The notes under the pieces were generated by a model. It saw nothing but the letters and a program-made list of their open reading frames with translations, was not told the DNA's origin and searched no databases. The position numbers were made by a program, and so were the translations under genes. From assembly GCF_014648035.1 (NCBI RefSeq), contig NZ_BMQI01000003.1, forward strand, positions 1 to 64,000: a DNA stretch of 64,000 nt, read 5' to 3'. Shown piece by piece: positions 36,472 through 46,588 of this stretch; the first letter of the stretch is position 1; each line of letters starts with the position of its first letter. The DNA is from Shewanella algicola (GTDB lineage Bacteria > Pseudomonadota > Gammaproteobacteria > Enterobacterales > Shewanellaceae).

Positions 36472-37104
36472 GTAAATTTAAAATGACTTAGTACGAACGC
36501 CATAAGTAACACTTGCTTCTATATAAGATATACAGCTTCTACTTTAGTTTTGTTTATATTCTCTAGTACTCAGCTTAGTCCCAACATTTAGAATGTACAT
36601 TCGAGCACTGCCCGTTCAGAGCTTTCTTTGAATGCTCCAGTTAATGCACCATGACGACATTGTATAAGTTATCCATTGCAACGCTCCGCTTGAGTGCATC
36701 ATTTCAGATATCCATTTAATAATACTATTGCATATAACTCAGTGATCACCGTTTCCTTTCATCAGAGGGCTCACAGCTTTAGATGCCTGATTTATTCTAT
36801 ATAGATGTGTTGTTTCATTAAAATAGCTGGAAGGGATAGCTCCCCCAATGAAGGCATACTTTAGTGGAATGGTATAAAACGCACGCATACTAGCACAATG
36901 GATAGTAGCCAAATTAGTTGTTCACGTTTAAAACCAAATCAGTACATTAAACTCGTCGTGGGTTCATGTGTCATTCAGCCCCTTAATCGATTGAGGAATA
37001 ATCATGTTTACCGACTAAGCAGATCTGGCTTAGAAGCTGAATGTGATCAGATTTAAATTTGATTCAACGACTAAAATAAGCAAACTTCTCATGAAAAAGG
37101 TCCA
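36472..37104. other. 633-bp region without recognisable genes
   Basis: No open frame or familiar domain is seen on either strand. The end piece AGTGGAATGGTATAAAA (around 36861-36877) resembles the right end of the MITE-like element at 8861-9171 (ATGGAAATGGTATAAAC), so part of it may be a decayed element. The opposite end could not be found. An imperfect palindrome CCCCTTAATCGATTGAGG lies near 36978-36995. Confidence 0.35.
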
Positions 37105-37127
37105 TAAAAAAGCCCGTGTTAACGGGC
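37105..37127 (-). terminator. terminator of the ABC transporter operon
   Basis: GCCCGTGTTAACGGGC (37112-37127), preceded on the plus strand by a run of A, which on the minus strand becomes a T-run behind the stem. It lies 27 bases past the ATPase stop codon. Confidence 0.85.
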
Positions 37128-37153
37128 TTCTGGTACTGACATACTGTAATGAC

Positions 37154-38053
37154 TTATGAGAAGAGGGTCTCTTCCAGTGTTCTGCCTTTGAGTATGGCTT
37201 TGTATTGCCATTGTTTTTCAGCTAACAAGCTGAGGATTTGTTGCTCAAGTTCAAAAGCACTTTGTTTTTGATACTCTATGACGTATTGCTCATCACCACT
37301 GCGTTTAACTTCAATGACCTGAGCTAATCCGAGTAATTGTTGATGTAAGCTGTCCATATCACACACTTGTATCGTCAATGTAATAAAGTCAGTTGCTTGA
37401 CTGGCTTTAATCGAAACCGATTGTTGTAACTTACCTTGTTCAAGGTACACCACCTGATCACACAGTTTTTCAAGTTCATCTAAATTATGCGAGCTGATTA
37501 AAAAGGTCGTGTCACTTGATAGATCTTTAACGATTTGGCGTATCTTTTTAGCATTGGCAGGATCGAGCCCTGCGGTAGGCTCATCGAGTAATACAATGGT
37601 CGGTGAACCAATTAACGCTTGGGCAATCGACACTCTTTTACTCATGCCATGGCTGAGGCTTTTAGGTTTTGCTTGTGCTGACTCAGCTAAATCGACTAGC
37701 GCTAATACACGTAATGCTTCTTGCTTGGCATCGGCTTGACTGAAGCCTTGGAGAGTGGCAAAAAATTGTAGCTGTGATGCTATGGTAAAATGAGGGTCAA
37801 GTTCTGCATCTTGCGGTAGGGCAGATAACACCCCTTGAAGCGCTTTACTGCCTGGAGCATGGCCAAGGATAGTCACGCTACCTTGGGTTGGTTGAATGTA
37901 ACCACAAAGTAAGCTAAACAGTGTCGTTTTACCCGCACCATTTGGGCCTACTAACGCAATAGGCGCTCCAGCATCTAAGCTTAGATTCACATTGTCGAGT
38001 GCTAATTTATTGGGATAGTGTTTTGATAAGTTATTGCATTGAATTAGGCTCAT
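37154..38053 (-). CDS. ABC transporter ATP-binding protein
   Basis: A 299-residue ATPase. Walker A is VGPNGAGKTTLF, the signature is SLSHGMSKRVSIAQAL (LSHGM for LSGGQ), Walker B is PTIVLLDEPTAGLD and the switch His is in LISSHNLDE. The last 90 residues form the C-terminal extension usual in DrrA/CcmA-type exporters. It overlaps the permease gene by 4 bases, so the two are coupled. Together they are an ABC-2-type exporter with one ATPase and one permease gene; the substrate is unknown. Confidence 0.9.
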   Translation of the reverse strand: MSLIQCNNLSKHYPNKLALDNVNLSLDAGAPIALVGPNGAGKTTLFSLLCGYIQPTQGSVTILGHAPGSKALQGVLSALPQDAELDPHFTIASQLQFFATLQGFSQADAKQEALRVLALVDLAESAQAKPKSLSHGMSKRVSIAQALIGSPTIVLLDEPTAGLDPANAKKIRQIVKDLSSDTTFLISSHNLDELEKLCDQVVYLEQGKLQQSVSIKASQATDFITLTIQVCDMDSLHQQLLGLAQVIEVKRSGDEQYVIEYQKQSAFELEQQILSLLAEKQWQYKAILKGRTLEETLFS

Positions 38054-38883
38054 AGGGCACTCCGTTTCATCAATAAATTACCCAAACCTAAAATGACGAC
38101 AGTTTGTAGTAATGGAATTGGCGTGTAAGCCAGTGATCCAAAACCCTGAGTATTTATCATACTTGAAATTTGAGAACCCGGTAAAATCATGTTTAACCCA
38201 CTCAGTTGCGGGAATTTGAAATTAATTAATCCGATTATAATTGAGACTAATGCCCAAAGAATAATCGCAAAAATACTCGCTTGTCTTGCTGAGTTTGCAT
38301 GTAATGACAAGAGTGCCATTGCAGCTGTGTAGGGTAATACCACAATAAAAAGATTAACCATTACTAGCAGGCTAGTGGTGAGTGACGGTACTAATAAGCT
38401 CATATCGCGAGTGAGCACCATGGCGATAGTGGCCAGCAGAGTCAGTATAATTAACGACAATTGGATTAGCATGTGTCCGGCAAAACGCCCAAAGAAAAGA
38501 CTGCTTCGGCTCACTCGCAAGGTTAAAAAGCGTAAACTCCCGCGTTGCTTGTCTGAACTGAACTGATCAGCGGCGATAAAGATGCTAAACATAGGAAATA
38601 AATATAAGGCAGCGAGCCAGAACACGGCAAATTCAGCGACAGGCCATTCAAATAAATGCCGCAAACTGTCTGGTCCAAATAGCGCTTCGGTAAAGCCTCT
38701 AAAATTAGGCCCCATGATAAATTCAGAGGCACTTTTGATTGGGTAAAGTAATAAAATCGCCCAAATAAGCATAAAAGCGATAAGGGCGACCATGCCACTT
38801 TTATTGGTAAAGCGCTTGCTGAGTTCATATTTGGCCAATAGCCAAATATGAGTCAGCCCCGACGGGGGCGAAACGTGGTGCAT
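38050..38883 (-). CDS. ABC-2 type transporter permease
   Basis: A 277-residue protein with six predicted membrane helices. The first is at about 30-48 (MVALIAFMLIWAILLLYPI), then WPVAEFAVFWLAALYLFPMFSI, LIQLSLIILTLLATIAMVL and so on. The cytoplasmic loop ADQFSSDKQRGSLRFLTLRVSR is the coupling-helix signature of NosY/ABC-2 membrane proteins (family pattern E/DKxxGTL). It is the first gene of a two-gene operon with the ATPase. Confidence 0.85.
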   Translation of the reverse strand: MHHVSPPSGLTHIWLLAKYELSKRFTNKSGMVALIAFMLIWAILLLYPIKSASEFIMGPNFRGFTEALFGPDSLRHLFEWPVAEFAVFWLAALYLFPMFSIFIAADQFSSDKQRGSLRFLTLRVSRSSLFFGRFAGHMLIQLSLIILTLLATIAMVLTRDMSLLVPSLTTSLLVMVNLFIVVLPYTAAMALLSLHANSARQASIFAIILWALVSIIIGLINFKFPQLSGLNMILPGSQISSMINTQGFGSLAYTPIPLLQTVVILGLGNLLMKRSAL

Positions 38884-38974
38884 AGTAATAATCCTTGGAT
38901 GAAACGCATTAATCTTGATAGCAGAGATGACGCCCGTTGGGCCTTCGCCTTTGTTTACACTATTGCTTAACGGG

Positions 38975-39628
38975 TTAGTCGAGTAATGTTTCTAGTTGAG
39001 CCATTTTTTGCTCTAGTGCGTTAACTCTTTCTGTTAATTCTGCGATGCGGGTTTCTTGAGCCAAACTGTGTTGAGTTTGAGCAGAGACTTGAATACTGTC
39101 ACTACTATTAACTTGATGATCGTCAATATTACCGCTAAAGCATTCTAAAAAACGGCAATCACGTTTATTCGGTTCACGAGCTAACTGAACCACAAGCGGT
39201 GTTTCACGTTGGCTTAAGCCCAGTAATGCTGCTTCGACTTGGCTCACGTCGCTAAATTCATGTAAGCGCGGTGTTCGCGTTTTGAGTTCGCCAGGTGTTT
39301 GTGGGCCACGTAAAAGCAGTACACATATTAATGCGACTTCAGCGTTGCTGAGTTGTAACTCACTAAATTCGGTATTACAAAAACGGTGTTTGTATTTAAC
39401 TACGCGACTGCCAAACCCTGTTTGCTCACTGATTAAGCGTTTTTTAGTTAAGTCATCAATGATGGTTTGTACTTCTGATTCACTTAATGACATGACAGGT
39501 TCGCGGCTACTTTTTTGATTGCAGGCGAGGGTTAACGAATTAAGTGACAGAGGATATTGGTCGGGGGTGGTGAGTTCTTTTTCGAGTAAGCAACCGATAA
39601 CGCGGGCTTCTAATGACGTCAATTCCAT
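38975..39628 (-). CDS. yceH: YceH family protein (DUF480)
   Basis: A 217-residue soluble protein. It consists of two winged-helix-like DUF480 repeats: the first begins [20 protein letters not shown] and contains [20 protein letters not shown], the second contains [20 protein letters not shown]. It ends in a coiled coil of about 25 residues ([20 protein letters not shown]). E. coli YceH is of the same length. No function is established. It is a single gene. Confidence 0.88.
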   Translation of the reverse strand: MELTSLEARVIGCLLEKELTTPDQYPLSLNSLTLACNQKSSREPVMSLSESEVQTIIDDLTKKRLISEQTGFGSRVVKYKHRFCNTEFSELQLSNAEVALICVLLLRGPQTPGELKTRTPRLHEFSDVSQVEAALLGLSQRETPLVVQLAREPNKRDCRFLECFSGNIDDHQVNSSDSIQVSAQTQHSLAQETRIAELTERVNALEQKMAQLETLLD

Positions 39629-39746
39629 ACACTGTCCTTATAAAAAATCGATGTAATTCTTGTTGTTATTTTTGCGTTGGCCGAAGCATAAATAACATTA
39701 TGAGCGAGTAAATACCCACTCATAATGTTTGTGCGATAACATTGAT

Positions 39747-40580
39747 TTACATGGTTAGACGAATACCATCGCTGTCGATGCTGATGTCACCTGCTTTAAA
39801 TAAACCGCCGATTGATTTTTTAAAGGCTTTTTTGCTCATGCCCAATTGGTCATAAATGATATCGGCATCGGTTTTATCATGCAAAGGTAAAAAACCGTCA
39901 GCGCTTCGCAGCTTGTTGATAATGAGGCGAGCGTTTTTGTCTAAATCTTCTTTGCCGCTTTTTTGTAAAACTAAATCAATTTTGCCATCACTGCGCATGG
40001 TTTTAATAAATCCGGTTAGCTTTTGGCCAAAGCGAAGCTTTTGGAAAACTTCATTAGTGTAAATCACACCCCAATGTGCGTTGTTAATAATGGCTTTGTA
40101 ACCTAAATCGGTGGTTCCACCAATGATTAAGTTAACTTGTTCGCCGGGGGTATAATGAGCTTCAGTTTTGTCGACAAACTTATCCACTTTAGATGACGCC
40201 ATAATGCGCTCATCAGCATGGTTTGCATGAACATAAACTAAATAAGAACGGCCTTCTTCTGCCGGTTTGTGTTGTTCACCAAAAGGCAGTAGCAAATCTT
40301 TGTCTAAGCCCCAGTCTAAAAATGCACCGTATGGGCCGGTGGCCACTACTTTTAAGTAAGCAAACTCGTCCACTTGCGCCAGAGCTTTTTGGGTAGTTGC
40401 AATCACAATGTCTTCAGAGTCGAGGTAAAGAAACACATCGACCATATCACCGACATTACAACCGGTAGGGACAAATTTATTAGGAAGCAAGACCTGTCCT
40501 AGCTCTTGAGCGTTTAAGTAAACCCCAAAGTTCACTTGCTTAACCACTTCTAATGAATAACGTTTACCGATTTGTATCAT
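39747..40580 (-). CDS. CvfB/YitL-type S1 RNA-binding protein
   Basis: A 277-residue soluble protein made of S1-like repeats followed by a winged helix. The repeats show VKQVNFGVYLNAQELGQVLLP, VVATGPYGAFLDWGLDKDLLLP and INNAHWGVIYTNEVFQKLRFG. The C-terminal winged helix contains YDQLGMSKKAFKKSIGGLFK. This is the architecture of CvfB (conserved virulence factor B), an RNA-binding protein first described in Staphylococcus. The role in gammaproteobacteria is unknown. It is transcribed alone. Confidence 0.88.
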   Translation of the reverse strand: MIQIGKRYSLEVVKQVNFGVYLNAQELGQVLLPNKFVPTGCNVGDMVDVFLYLDSEDIVIATTQKALAQVDEFAYLKVVATGPYGAFLDWGLDKDLLLPFGEQHKPAEEGRSYLVYVHANHADERIMASSKVDKFVDKTEAHYTPGEQVNLIIGGTTDLGYKAIINNAHWGVIYTNEVFQKLRFGQKLTGFIKTMRSDGKIDLVLQKSGKEDLDKNARLIINKLRSADGFLPLHDKTDADIIYDQLGMSKKAFKKSIGGLFKAGDISIDSDGIRLTM

Positions 40581-41116
40581 GAATGACTCTACTTAATAAA
40601 AAATGAAAAGGTGTTTTCAATCGGTTAATTATACACGTAAATCAACACTAAGTTGTGTCATTTACCGTGAGTTGAAATCGATTTATTCGCTCAGTGCGTT
40701 ATTGAACTTGGCTGAGGGTAAAAAATCAGGTTTTTTGCTGTAATTAATGGGTAATTTACTTGCATTACACTGCATTGCAGGTTTTAATTGCGCCGATTTT
40801 AGCAAGTCGGTTTAACCTTGATAAAGTGATCTTATTTTTGCTTTAAGCAGTAAAGCACTCGTGACAAAAATTGAGTGATGTTGGACCGGCAATATTTGCA
40901 AGCCATGCAGATGTGTGACTAAGATGTGTTATGCCTTTAGTTAAAGCATCATCGGGCTAAAAAAGGGTGTTGCTTCTATAAAATCTGATGGTTGTGAGCA
41001 TTAAACTTAACCCTTCAGAGAGCTTAATGCGTCAGAATACAACGCCAATGAATACGTGCCAATAGCACAAAACATGGCAACTTATATCAGCGATAGCGCT
41101 AAGTCGTTATCTGGAT
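40581..41116. other. long region upstream of speA
   Basis: No gene is seen in about 540 bases. It contains a short frame ATG-CGT-CAG-AAT... encoding MRQNTTPMNTCQ at 41027-41065 with a weak AGAGAG upstream, which could be a leader but has no arginine or polyamine-specific codon pattern. The length suggests a long regulated leader for speA. Confidence 0.35.
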
Positions 41117-41151
41117 GTTAACAAGCAGTCTCATAAAAAGTGCTGCTTAAC
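41117..41151 (+). promoter_or_regulatory. hairpin in the speA leader
   Basis: AAGCAG (41123-41128) pairs with CTGCTT (41143-41148), extendable with flanking GTT/AAC, and ends 26 bases ahead of the speA start codon. It may influence translation; there is no T-tract. Confidence 0.35.
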
Positions 41152-41176
41152 TTTGATACAAATACGGAAAATAATT

Positions 41177-43087
41177 ATGTCTGATTGGTCTATCGAAGAT
41201 GCTCGCGCGGGTTATAACGTGACTCACTGGAGCCAAGGCTTTTACGGTATTCGTGAAGATGGCGAAGTCACAGTGTCACCTGATCCACAAAACCCAGATC
41301 ATAAAGTCGGTTTAAATGAATTGGCTAGAGATATGGTTAAAGCGGGCGTTTCGTTACCGGTACTTGTTCGTTTCCCACAGATTTTACACCACAGAGTGGA
41401 AAGTTTATGTGAAGCCTTTAATGATGCGATTACTAAATACGAATATCAAAATGATTATTTGTTAGTTTATCCCATTAAAGTTAACCAACAACAAACCGTT
41501 GTTGAAGAGATCTTGGCGAGCCAAAAATCTAAAGAAGTACCGCAACTAGGCCTTGAAGCCGGCAGTAAGCCAGAGTTAATGGCGGTATTGGCCATGGCTC
41601 AAAAAGCCAGTTCTGTGATCGTGTGCAATGGTTATAAAGACAAAGAATACGTGCGCTTAGCCTTAATCGGCGAGAAGTTAGGCCATAAAGTTTACATCGT
41701 GCTTGAAAAGATGTCTGAGCTTAAAATGGTATTGGCAGAAGCTGAGAAGCTCGGCGTGACACCTCGCTTAGGTTTACGTGTGCGTTTAGCTTTCCAAGGT
41801 AAAGGTAAATGGCAAGCAAGTGGTGGCGAAAAGTCTAAATTTGGTTTGTCTGCTGCTCAAGTACTAAAAGTGGTCGAGTTATTACAACAAGCTAACATGC
41901 TTGAGTCATTACAGTTATTGCACTTCCATTTAGGCTCGCAAATTGCCAATATTCGCGATATTCGTCAGGGTGTGGGTGAGGCTGGGCGCTTTTATTGTGA
42001 GCTACGCCAACTCGGTGCTAAGATCGAATGCTTTGACGTTGGTGGTGGTTTAGCGGTCGATTATGATGGCACTCGTAGCCAAAGCAATAACTCAATGAAC
42101 TACGGTTTAAATGAGTATGCTAACAACATCGTTAATGTGTTAACCGATTTATGCAATGAATACGAGCAGCCAATGCCACGTATTATTTCGGAATCTGGCC
42201 GTCATTTGACTGCGCATCACGCGGTATTGATTACCGATGTTATTGGCACTGAAGCGTACATGCCTGAAGTGATTGAAGCACCAGCGGACGATGCGCCGCA
42301 ACTGTTGCATAACATGTGGCAGTCTTGGGAGGAAATCAGTGGCGGACACGACCAACGTGCCATTATTGAAATTTATCACGATACCCAAAGCGATATCGCT
42401 GAAGCGCATTCTTTATTTGCAGTAGGTCAATTTAGTTTAGCGCACCGTGCTTGGGCTGAACAAGCTCACTTACGTGTGTGTCACGAAGTGAAAGGCTTAC
42501 TGAGCAATAATAACCGCTATCATCGCCCAATTATTGATGAATTGAACGAAAAACTGGCTGATAAGTTTTTTGTTAACTTTTCATTGTTCCAGTCATTACC
42601 TGATGCTTGGGGGATTGACCAGGTGTTCCCTGTGTTGCCGTTATCGGGTTTAGATAAAGCACCAGAGCGCCGTGCTGTCATGCTTGATATTACCTGTGAC
42701 TCAGACGGTATTGTTGATCAATACGTAGATGGTCAAGGTATTGAAACCACATTACCTGTGCCTGCATGGAGCGCAGAAAGCCCATATCTAATAGGCTTCT
42801 TCATGGTCGGTGCGTACCAGGAAATCTTAGGCGATATGCATAACTTATTCGGTGACACTAACTCGGCCGTAGTTCGTTTAGATGAAGCCGGCGCGGCAAA
42901 TATTGAGTCAGTGTTACAAGGCGATACTGTTGCAGACGTGTTACGTTATGTAAATCTAGATGCTGACGAGTTTATGCGCACTTTTGAAGAACTAGTGACT
43001 CAACATATTGTTGAAGATGAACGCGCCAGTATTTTAGAAGAGTTACAAGTCGGTCTTGACGGTTATACTTACTTAGAAGATTTCTAA
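41177..43087 (+). CDS. speA: biosynthetic arginine decarboxylase
   Basis: A 636-residue PLP-dependent enzyme of the fold-III (alanine racemase-like) class that turns arginine into agmatine. The PLP lysine lies in [32 protein letters not shown] and [20 protein letters not shown] follow, and the phosphate-binding Gly loop [14 protein letters not shown] is intact. The active-site Cys region appears as [21 protein letters not shown] 41177 begins [10 protein letters not shown], as in relatives, and is preceded by ACGGA. The next gene is a eukaryotic-type AdoMet decarboxylase, so this is a polyamine locus. Confidence 0.95.
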   Translation: MSDWSIEDARAGYNVTHWSQGFYGIREDGEVTVSPDPQNPDHKVGLNELARDMVKAGVSLPVLVRFPQILHHRVESLCEAFNDAITKYEYQNDYLLVYPIKVNQQQTVVEEILASQKSKEVPQLGLEAGSKPELMAVLAMAQKASSVIVCNGYKDKEYVRLALIGEKLGHKVYIVLEKMSELKMVLAEAEKLGVTPRLGLRVRLAFQGKGKWQASGGEKSKFGLSAAQVLKVVELLQQANMLESLQLLHFHLGSQIANIRDIRQGVGEAGRFYCELRQLGAKIECFDVGGGLAVDYDGTRSQSNNSMNYGLNEYANNIVNVLTDLCNEYEQPMPRIISESGRHLTAHHAVLITDVIGTEAYMPEVIEAPADDAPQLLHNMWQSWEEISGGHDQRAIIEIYHDTQSDIAEAHSLFAVGQFSLAHRAWAEQAHLRVCHEVKGLLSNNNRYHRPIIDELNEKLADKFFVNFSLFQSLPDAWGIDQVFPVLPLSGLDKAPERRAVMLDITCDSDGIVDQYVDGQGIETTLPVPAWSAESPYLIGFFMVGAYQEILGDMHNLFGDTNSAVVRLDEAGAANIESVLQGDTVADVLRYVNLDADEFMRTFEELVTQHIVEDERASILEELQVGLDGYTYLEDF

Positions 43088-43119
43088 AGGTAAGCGTAAA
43101 ATAAACAACGACAGATGAG

Positions 43120-43157
43120 AGGCTTAGTTATGTATAATAACTAAGCCTTTATTTATT
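43120..43157 (+). terminator. terminator after speA
   Basis: AGGCTTAGTTA (43120-43130) and TAACTAAGCCT (43138-43148) form an 11-bp perfect stem, followed by TTATTTATT. Confidence 0.85.
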
Positions 43158-43215
43158 GCTAAGGCTTACTTTATGATATGAGCAATATATCGTTGTTTGA
43201 GGGTTAACCACACTG

Positions 43216-44145
43216 ATGTTTTTTGAAGGTTCCGAAAAAAAAATTGAGCTTATAACCGCATCGACTCATGGTTCATTGCGTGCACTTGATTCTGATTTTT
43301 GGACTCAAATAGTCAGCCTCGCCAAAGCGGATATTATCTCGGTTATTCATAATCAACATTGCGATGCGTATTTATTAAGCGAGTCGAGTTTGTTTGTCTG
43401 GGATAACCGCATCGTCATGCTAACGTGCGGTTTGTCGACCTTGATAGACAGCTTATTGGCCATGCTCGAACATATCGGTGTCGACCACGTGGCGTTTGTG
43501 AGTTATCAACGTAAAAATGAATATTTAGCGCATTTGCAAGCCTCAACGTTTGCCGATGACATTGCCCGCTTACGTCAATATATACCCGGTACAGCGTGTC
43601 GAATTGGCCACTTAGACAGTCATCATCATTTTATTTTTACCAGTGACACACCTTGCTTATTAACCGTGCAAGATAACACCAGCGAACTATTGATGTATCA
43701 CATTAGCGGGCCAGTCGCCGAGTATTTAACCTCAACAGAACAAACAGTAGAGCAAATTTGCGCATTATTAGGCTTAAGCAAATTGTTTGAGGGGTTTGAC
43801 TACGATGCCCACTTATTTACTCCGTTAGGGTTTTCAGTTAACGGCATAAAAGATGAGCACTATTTTACCATTCACATTACCCCGCAAGAGCAGAGCTCAT
43901 ATGTCAGTGTTGAAACCAATGTCGATGTTAACTCACCCGACAATCCCATTGCTTCGCAATTATTAGCTTTATTACAGCCAATTAGTTGGGACACTATCGG
44001 ATTTAATACACCAGTGATTGCATCAGCTAAGCCTAAAAATATATGCCTAGCCCATTGTTCATACCCGATTGAGCCAGATTATCATGTCCACTTTGGCCAT
44101 TTTCAACAGCTTGACTCAGAAGTACTGAGCCCAGAATTTATGTAA
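43216..44145 (+). CDS. speD: S-adenosylmethionine decarboxylase proenzyme, eukaryotic type
   Basis: A 309-residue self-processing pyruvoyl enzyme. It makes decarboxylated AdoMet, the aminopropyl donor for spermidine. It follows the animal/plant AdoMetDC pattern, not E. coli SpeD. MFFEGSEKKIEL matches the FFEGxEK start, LSESSLFV holds the cleavage site (Glu56-Ser57, Ser57 becoming the pyruvoyl group), Cys71 in LTCG is the proton donor, and FTPLGFSVNGIKD and YFTIHITPQEQSSYVSVETN carry the processing Ser and His. No ribosome binding site of note. It lies 128 bases behind speA, separated by a terminator, so it has its own promoter. No spermidine synthase gene is nearby. Confidence 0.92.
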   Translation: MFFEGSEKKIELITASTHGSLRALDSDFWTQIVSLAKADIISVIHNQHCDAYLLSESSLFVWDNRIVMLTCGLSTLIDSLLAMLEHIGVDHVAFVSYQRKNEYLAHLQASTFADDIARLRQYIPGTACRIGHLDSHHHFIFTSDTPCLLTVQDNTSELLMYHISGPVAEYLTSTEQTVEQICALLGLSKLFEGFDYDAHLFTPLGFSVNGIKDEHYFTIHITPQEQSSYVSVETNVDVNSPDNPIASQLLALLQPISWDTIGFNTPVIASAKPKNICLAHCSYPIEPDYHVHFGHFQQLDSEVLSPEFM

Positions 44146-44240
44146 CTGTTCAGGTACAATTTGATACCTTAAAATGTTACACCTTTGAGTCGCACGTAAA
44201 GCCTTAATTAAAAAGTCGTTGATATAACCTTTTAAATGCT

Positions 44241-44269
44241 AAAGCCAACGTTTAGGCGTTGGCTTTTTT
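44241..44269 (+). terminator. terminator after speD
   Basis: GCCAACG (44244-44250), loop TTTAGG, CGTTGGC (44257-44263) and six T residues. Confidence 0.88.
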
Positions 44270-44319
44270 GTGTATGCTCAGCGTAAAATAGTGTGAGTAA
44301 GCATAAACAAGGAAGCGCA

Positions 44320-44958
44320 ATGAGTGATTTAAGTGATATTCGCCGAGAGTACACCCAAGGTGGCTTAAGACGTGGTGATTTACCTGCTAATCCAATGGAT
44401 TTATTTGAAAAATGGATGCAGCAAGCTAAAGATGCGCAATTAACCGATCCAACGGCTATGTGTGTCGCAACGGTTGACGAACAAGGGCAGCCTTTTCAGC
44501 GCATTGTGTTGCTCAAGCGTTTTGACGATAACGGTTTTGTGTTTTTTACCAACCTTGAAAGCCGCAAAGCCAAACAAATTGGTGTAAATAACAAAATCAG
44601 TTTGTTGTTTCCCTGGCATCCATTAGAGCGTCAAGTTGCCGTCATCGGTGAGGCTGAACCTCTATCGATGTTAGATGTGGCTAAATACTTTATGAGCCGA
44701 CCTAAAGATAGCCAAATCGCTGCATGGGTATCAAAACAGTCGAGTAAAATTTCAGCGCGCCAAGCGTTAGAAGGCAAGTTTGCTGAAATGAAGGCTAAAT
44801 ATGCTCAAGGCGAAGTGCCTTTACCTAAATTTTGGGGCGGTTATTTAGTCCGGCCAAGCAGTATTGAGTTTTGGCAAGGTGGTGAACATCGCCTGCATGA
44901 CAGATTTATGTACAGTAAAACGGATAGCGATTGGCAAATAGATCGTTTAGCACCTTAA
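44320..44958 (+). CDS. pdxH: pyridoxine/pyridoxamine 5'-phosphate oxidase
   Basis: A 212-residue FMN enzyme forming pyridoxal 5'-phosphate. Motifs are [18 protein letters not shown] at the N terminus, [21 protein letters not shown], the FMN-binding [14 protein letters not shown] and the C-terminal [17 protein letters not shown] 44320 has AAGGAAG 6 bases upstream; an upstream GTG would add nine residues. It may supply cofactor to PLP enzymes such as SpeA and HisC, but no operon link exists. Confidence 0.95.
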   Translation: MSDLSDIRREYTQGGLRRGDLPANPMDLFEKWMQQAKDAQLTDPTAMCVATVDEQGQPFQRIVLLKRFDDNGFVFFTNLESRKAKQIGVNNKISLLFPWHPLERQVAVIGEAEPLSMLDVAKYFMSRPKDSQIAAWVSKQSSKISARQALEGKFAEMKAKYAQGEVPLPKFWGGYLVRPSSIEFWQGGEHRLHDRFMYSKTDSDWQIDRLAP

Positions 44959-44987
44959 TCTGTGTTAATAAATGGGAGCAATATCGC

Positions 44988-45443
44988 GTGATAAGCAATA
45001 AAATTTGGGTCGATGCCGATGCCTGTCCAAATGCAGTAAAAGACATGTTATTTCGTGCCTCAGAGCGCAAGTCGATTCAATTAGTATTGGTGGCTAATCA
45101 ATTGATTAAAGTGCCGATTTCTCCGTTGATTTCGATGATTAGAGTGAGCTCGGGCTTTGATGAAGCCGACAATTATATCGTTGAGCAAGTGGACTCGGGT
45201 GATTTGGTTATTACTGCCGATATTCCATTGGCGGCAGAGGCCGTTGAAAAAGGCGCGTTGGTGTTAAACCCAAGAGGGACTGTGTACACCACAGAAAACA
45301 TCAAACAAACCTTGACCATGCGCGATTTTATGGAAGAAATGCGCAGCAGTGGGGTTCACACCGGTGGCCCTAATAGTTTTTCTCAGGCTGACAAGCACGC
45401 TTTTGCGCAGGCATTAGATAAATGGCTTGCGAAAGTAAAATAA
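44988..45443 (+). CDS. YaiI/YqxD family protein (DUF188)
   Basis: A 151-residue PIN-like protein. [19 protein letters not shown] at the N terminus and [22 protein letters not shown] carry conserved acidic residues. [19 protein letters not shown] and [12 protein letters not shown] complete the family pattern. GTG 44988 is the start, with GGGAGC upstream; a longer frame would overlap the end of pdxH in another frame. It is probably co-transcribed with pdxH (29 bases). The function is unknown; the PIN-like fold suggests nuclease ancestry. Confidence 0.88.
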   Translation: MISNKIWVDADACPNAVKDMLFRASERKSIQLVLVANQLIKVPISPLISMIRVSSGFDEADNYIVEQVDSGDLVITADIPLAAEAVEKGALVLNPRGTVYTTENIKQTLTMRDFMEEMRSSGVHTGGPNSFSQADKHAFAQALDKWLAKVK

Positions 45444-45530
45444 CGGTTTTTACCTAATTGATAAAAGACTTATCTATACTCAAGTTGTATTGTTTCATAA
45501 CGTGTTAATTTTAATTAAAAGGAGTCAACA

Positions 45531-46106
45531 ATGAAAATCGCATTACCTTTGTTCGTAGCTGGGTTGTTAAGTTTTCAAGCCATGGCAGGCGATTGGCAGG
45601 TTAACCAAGATCACTCGCGCGTTAGCTTTATCTCGGTAAAGAAAAACGACATTGCTGAAGTGCACCATTTTAAGCAAGTTGCGGGCTCATTGACCGAAGC
45701 GGGAGCTTTTGCGTTATCGATAGATTTAAATTCGGTTGATACAGGCATTAAAATTCGTGACGACCGCATGCAAACGGTGTTGTTTGAAATAGCACAATTT
45801 CCGCAATTGAAAGTCAATGCCGTGATTAATCCTCAGTTATTGATGGGAATGAAAGTCGGTGACACCTTAACAACAAAAATTGATGCCACTGTTGAGTTGC
45901 ATGGTAAAAAACAGCAAAAAAGCGTTGAAGTGCTTGTGGCTAAATTATCTGATGACAAATTAGTTGTCAGCAGCTTTGCCCCCTTATTAGTTCAAGCTGA
46001 CGAGTTTAATTTAGTGACAGGTGTTGAAAAGTTAAGAGAAATCGCTGGTTTGCCAAGCATTAGCTTAGCGGTGCCAGTATCGTTTGTGCTAACCTTAGCC
46101 CAATAA
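45531..46106 (+). CDS. YceI family periplasmic protein
   Basis: A 191-residue exported lipocalin-like protein. The signal peptide is about 1-19 (LFVAGLLSFQAMAG). The YceI pattern begins DWQVNQDHSRVSFISVKK and continues with SIDLNSVDTGIKIRDDRM and VELHGKKQQKSVEV. The family binds isoprenoid quinone-like lipids in a beta-barrel. AAAGGAG precedes the ATG. Transcribed alone or with the two genes behind it. Confidence 0.9.
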   Translation: MKIALPLFVAGLLSFQAMAGDWQVNQDHSRVSFISVKKNDIAEVHHFKQVAGSLTEAGAFALSIDLNSVDTGIKIRDDRMQTVLFEIAQFPQLKVNAVINPQLLMGMKVGDTLTTKIDATVELHGKKQQKSVEVLVAKLSDDKLVVSSFAPLLVQADEFNLVTGVEKLREIAGLPSISLAVPVSFVLTLAQ

Positions 46107-46187
46107 TTGAACACCATGGCGCAATGGCTTTTCGCACTTTAAACCTAAGCCATTGCCCATTAAATAATCGTAAAAAAAGGTGAAAAA

Positions 46188-46538
46188 ATGGTTACCGATA
46201 AAGACGGATACATGCATTTAATTCAGTATTTAACTGAACATTTAGGCTTGTTTGAAGCGCCTGAACAGAATGCGGCCGCGACGGAGACCGTAATGGAATT
46301 ATTTGAAGAGCAATTATCTGCACAAATTATTATGGTGTGTGGTCAAAACCCACAATTGTCATTTGCGCAGCGTAATATGGTGATCCGTGAAATCGACGCG
46401 ATTGTGTACGATTTAGAGGAGATTTTAGCGTCAGTGGCCAACCAACAGGCAACGCCTGAACAAAGTATTTTTATTACTGAGTTTTCAGGGTTAATTAAAA
46501 ATTTATTCGATCAAGAAATCGCTCATTTATTAGCTTAA
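46188..46538 (+). CDS. conserved hypothetical protein, DUF3802-like
   Basis: A 116-residue, mainly helical acidic protein without signal peptide. The pattern GYMHLIQYLTEHLGLFE, TVMELFEEQLSAQIIMVC and REIDAIVYDLEEIL resembles the DUF3802 family of gammaproteobacteria; this assignment is from memory and moderate in certainty. AAAAGGTG lies upstream. Function unknown. It is in tandem with the YceI gene and the retropepsin-like gene. Confidence 0.7.
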   Translation: MVTDKDGYMHLIQYLTEHLGLFEAPEQNAAATETVMELFEEQLSAQIIMVCGQNPQLSFAQRNMVIREIDAIVYDLEEILASVANQQATPEQSIFITEFSGLIKNLFDQEIAHLLA

Positions 46539-46588
46539 CTGCACAGTAAACTTGGTTGTTTTAAGCGTGGTTGTTTTTGGAATTGAAC

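Noticed and set aside
43120-43157. speA-speD as one operon
   Set aside because: A perfect 11-bp stem with T-rich tail separates them, so independent transcription of speD is more likely, although read-through is possible.
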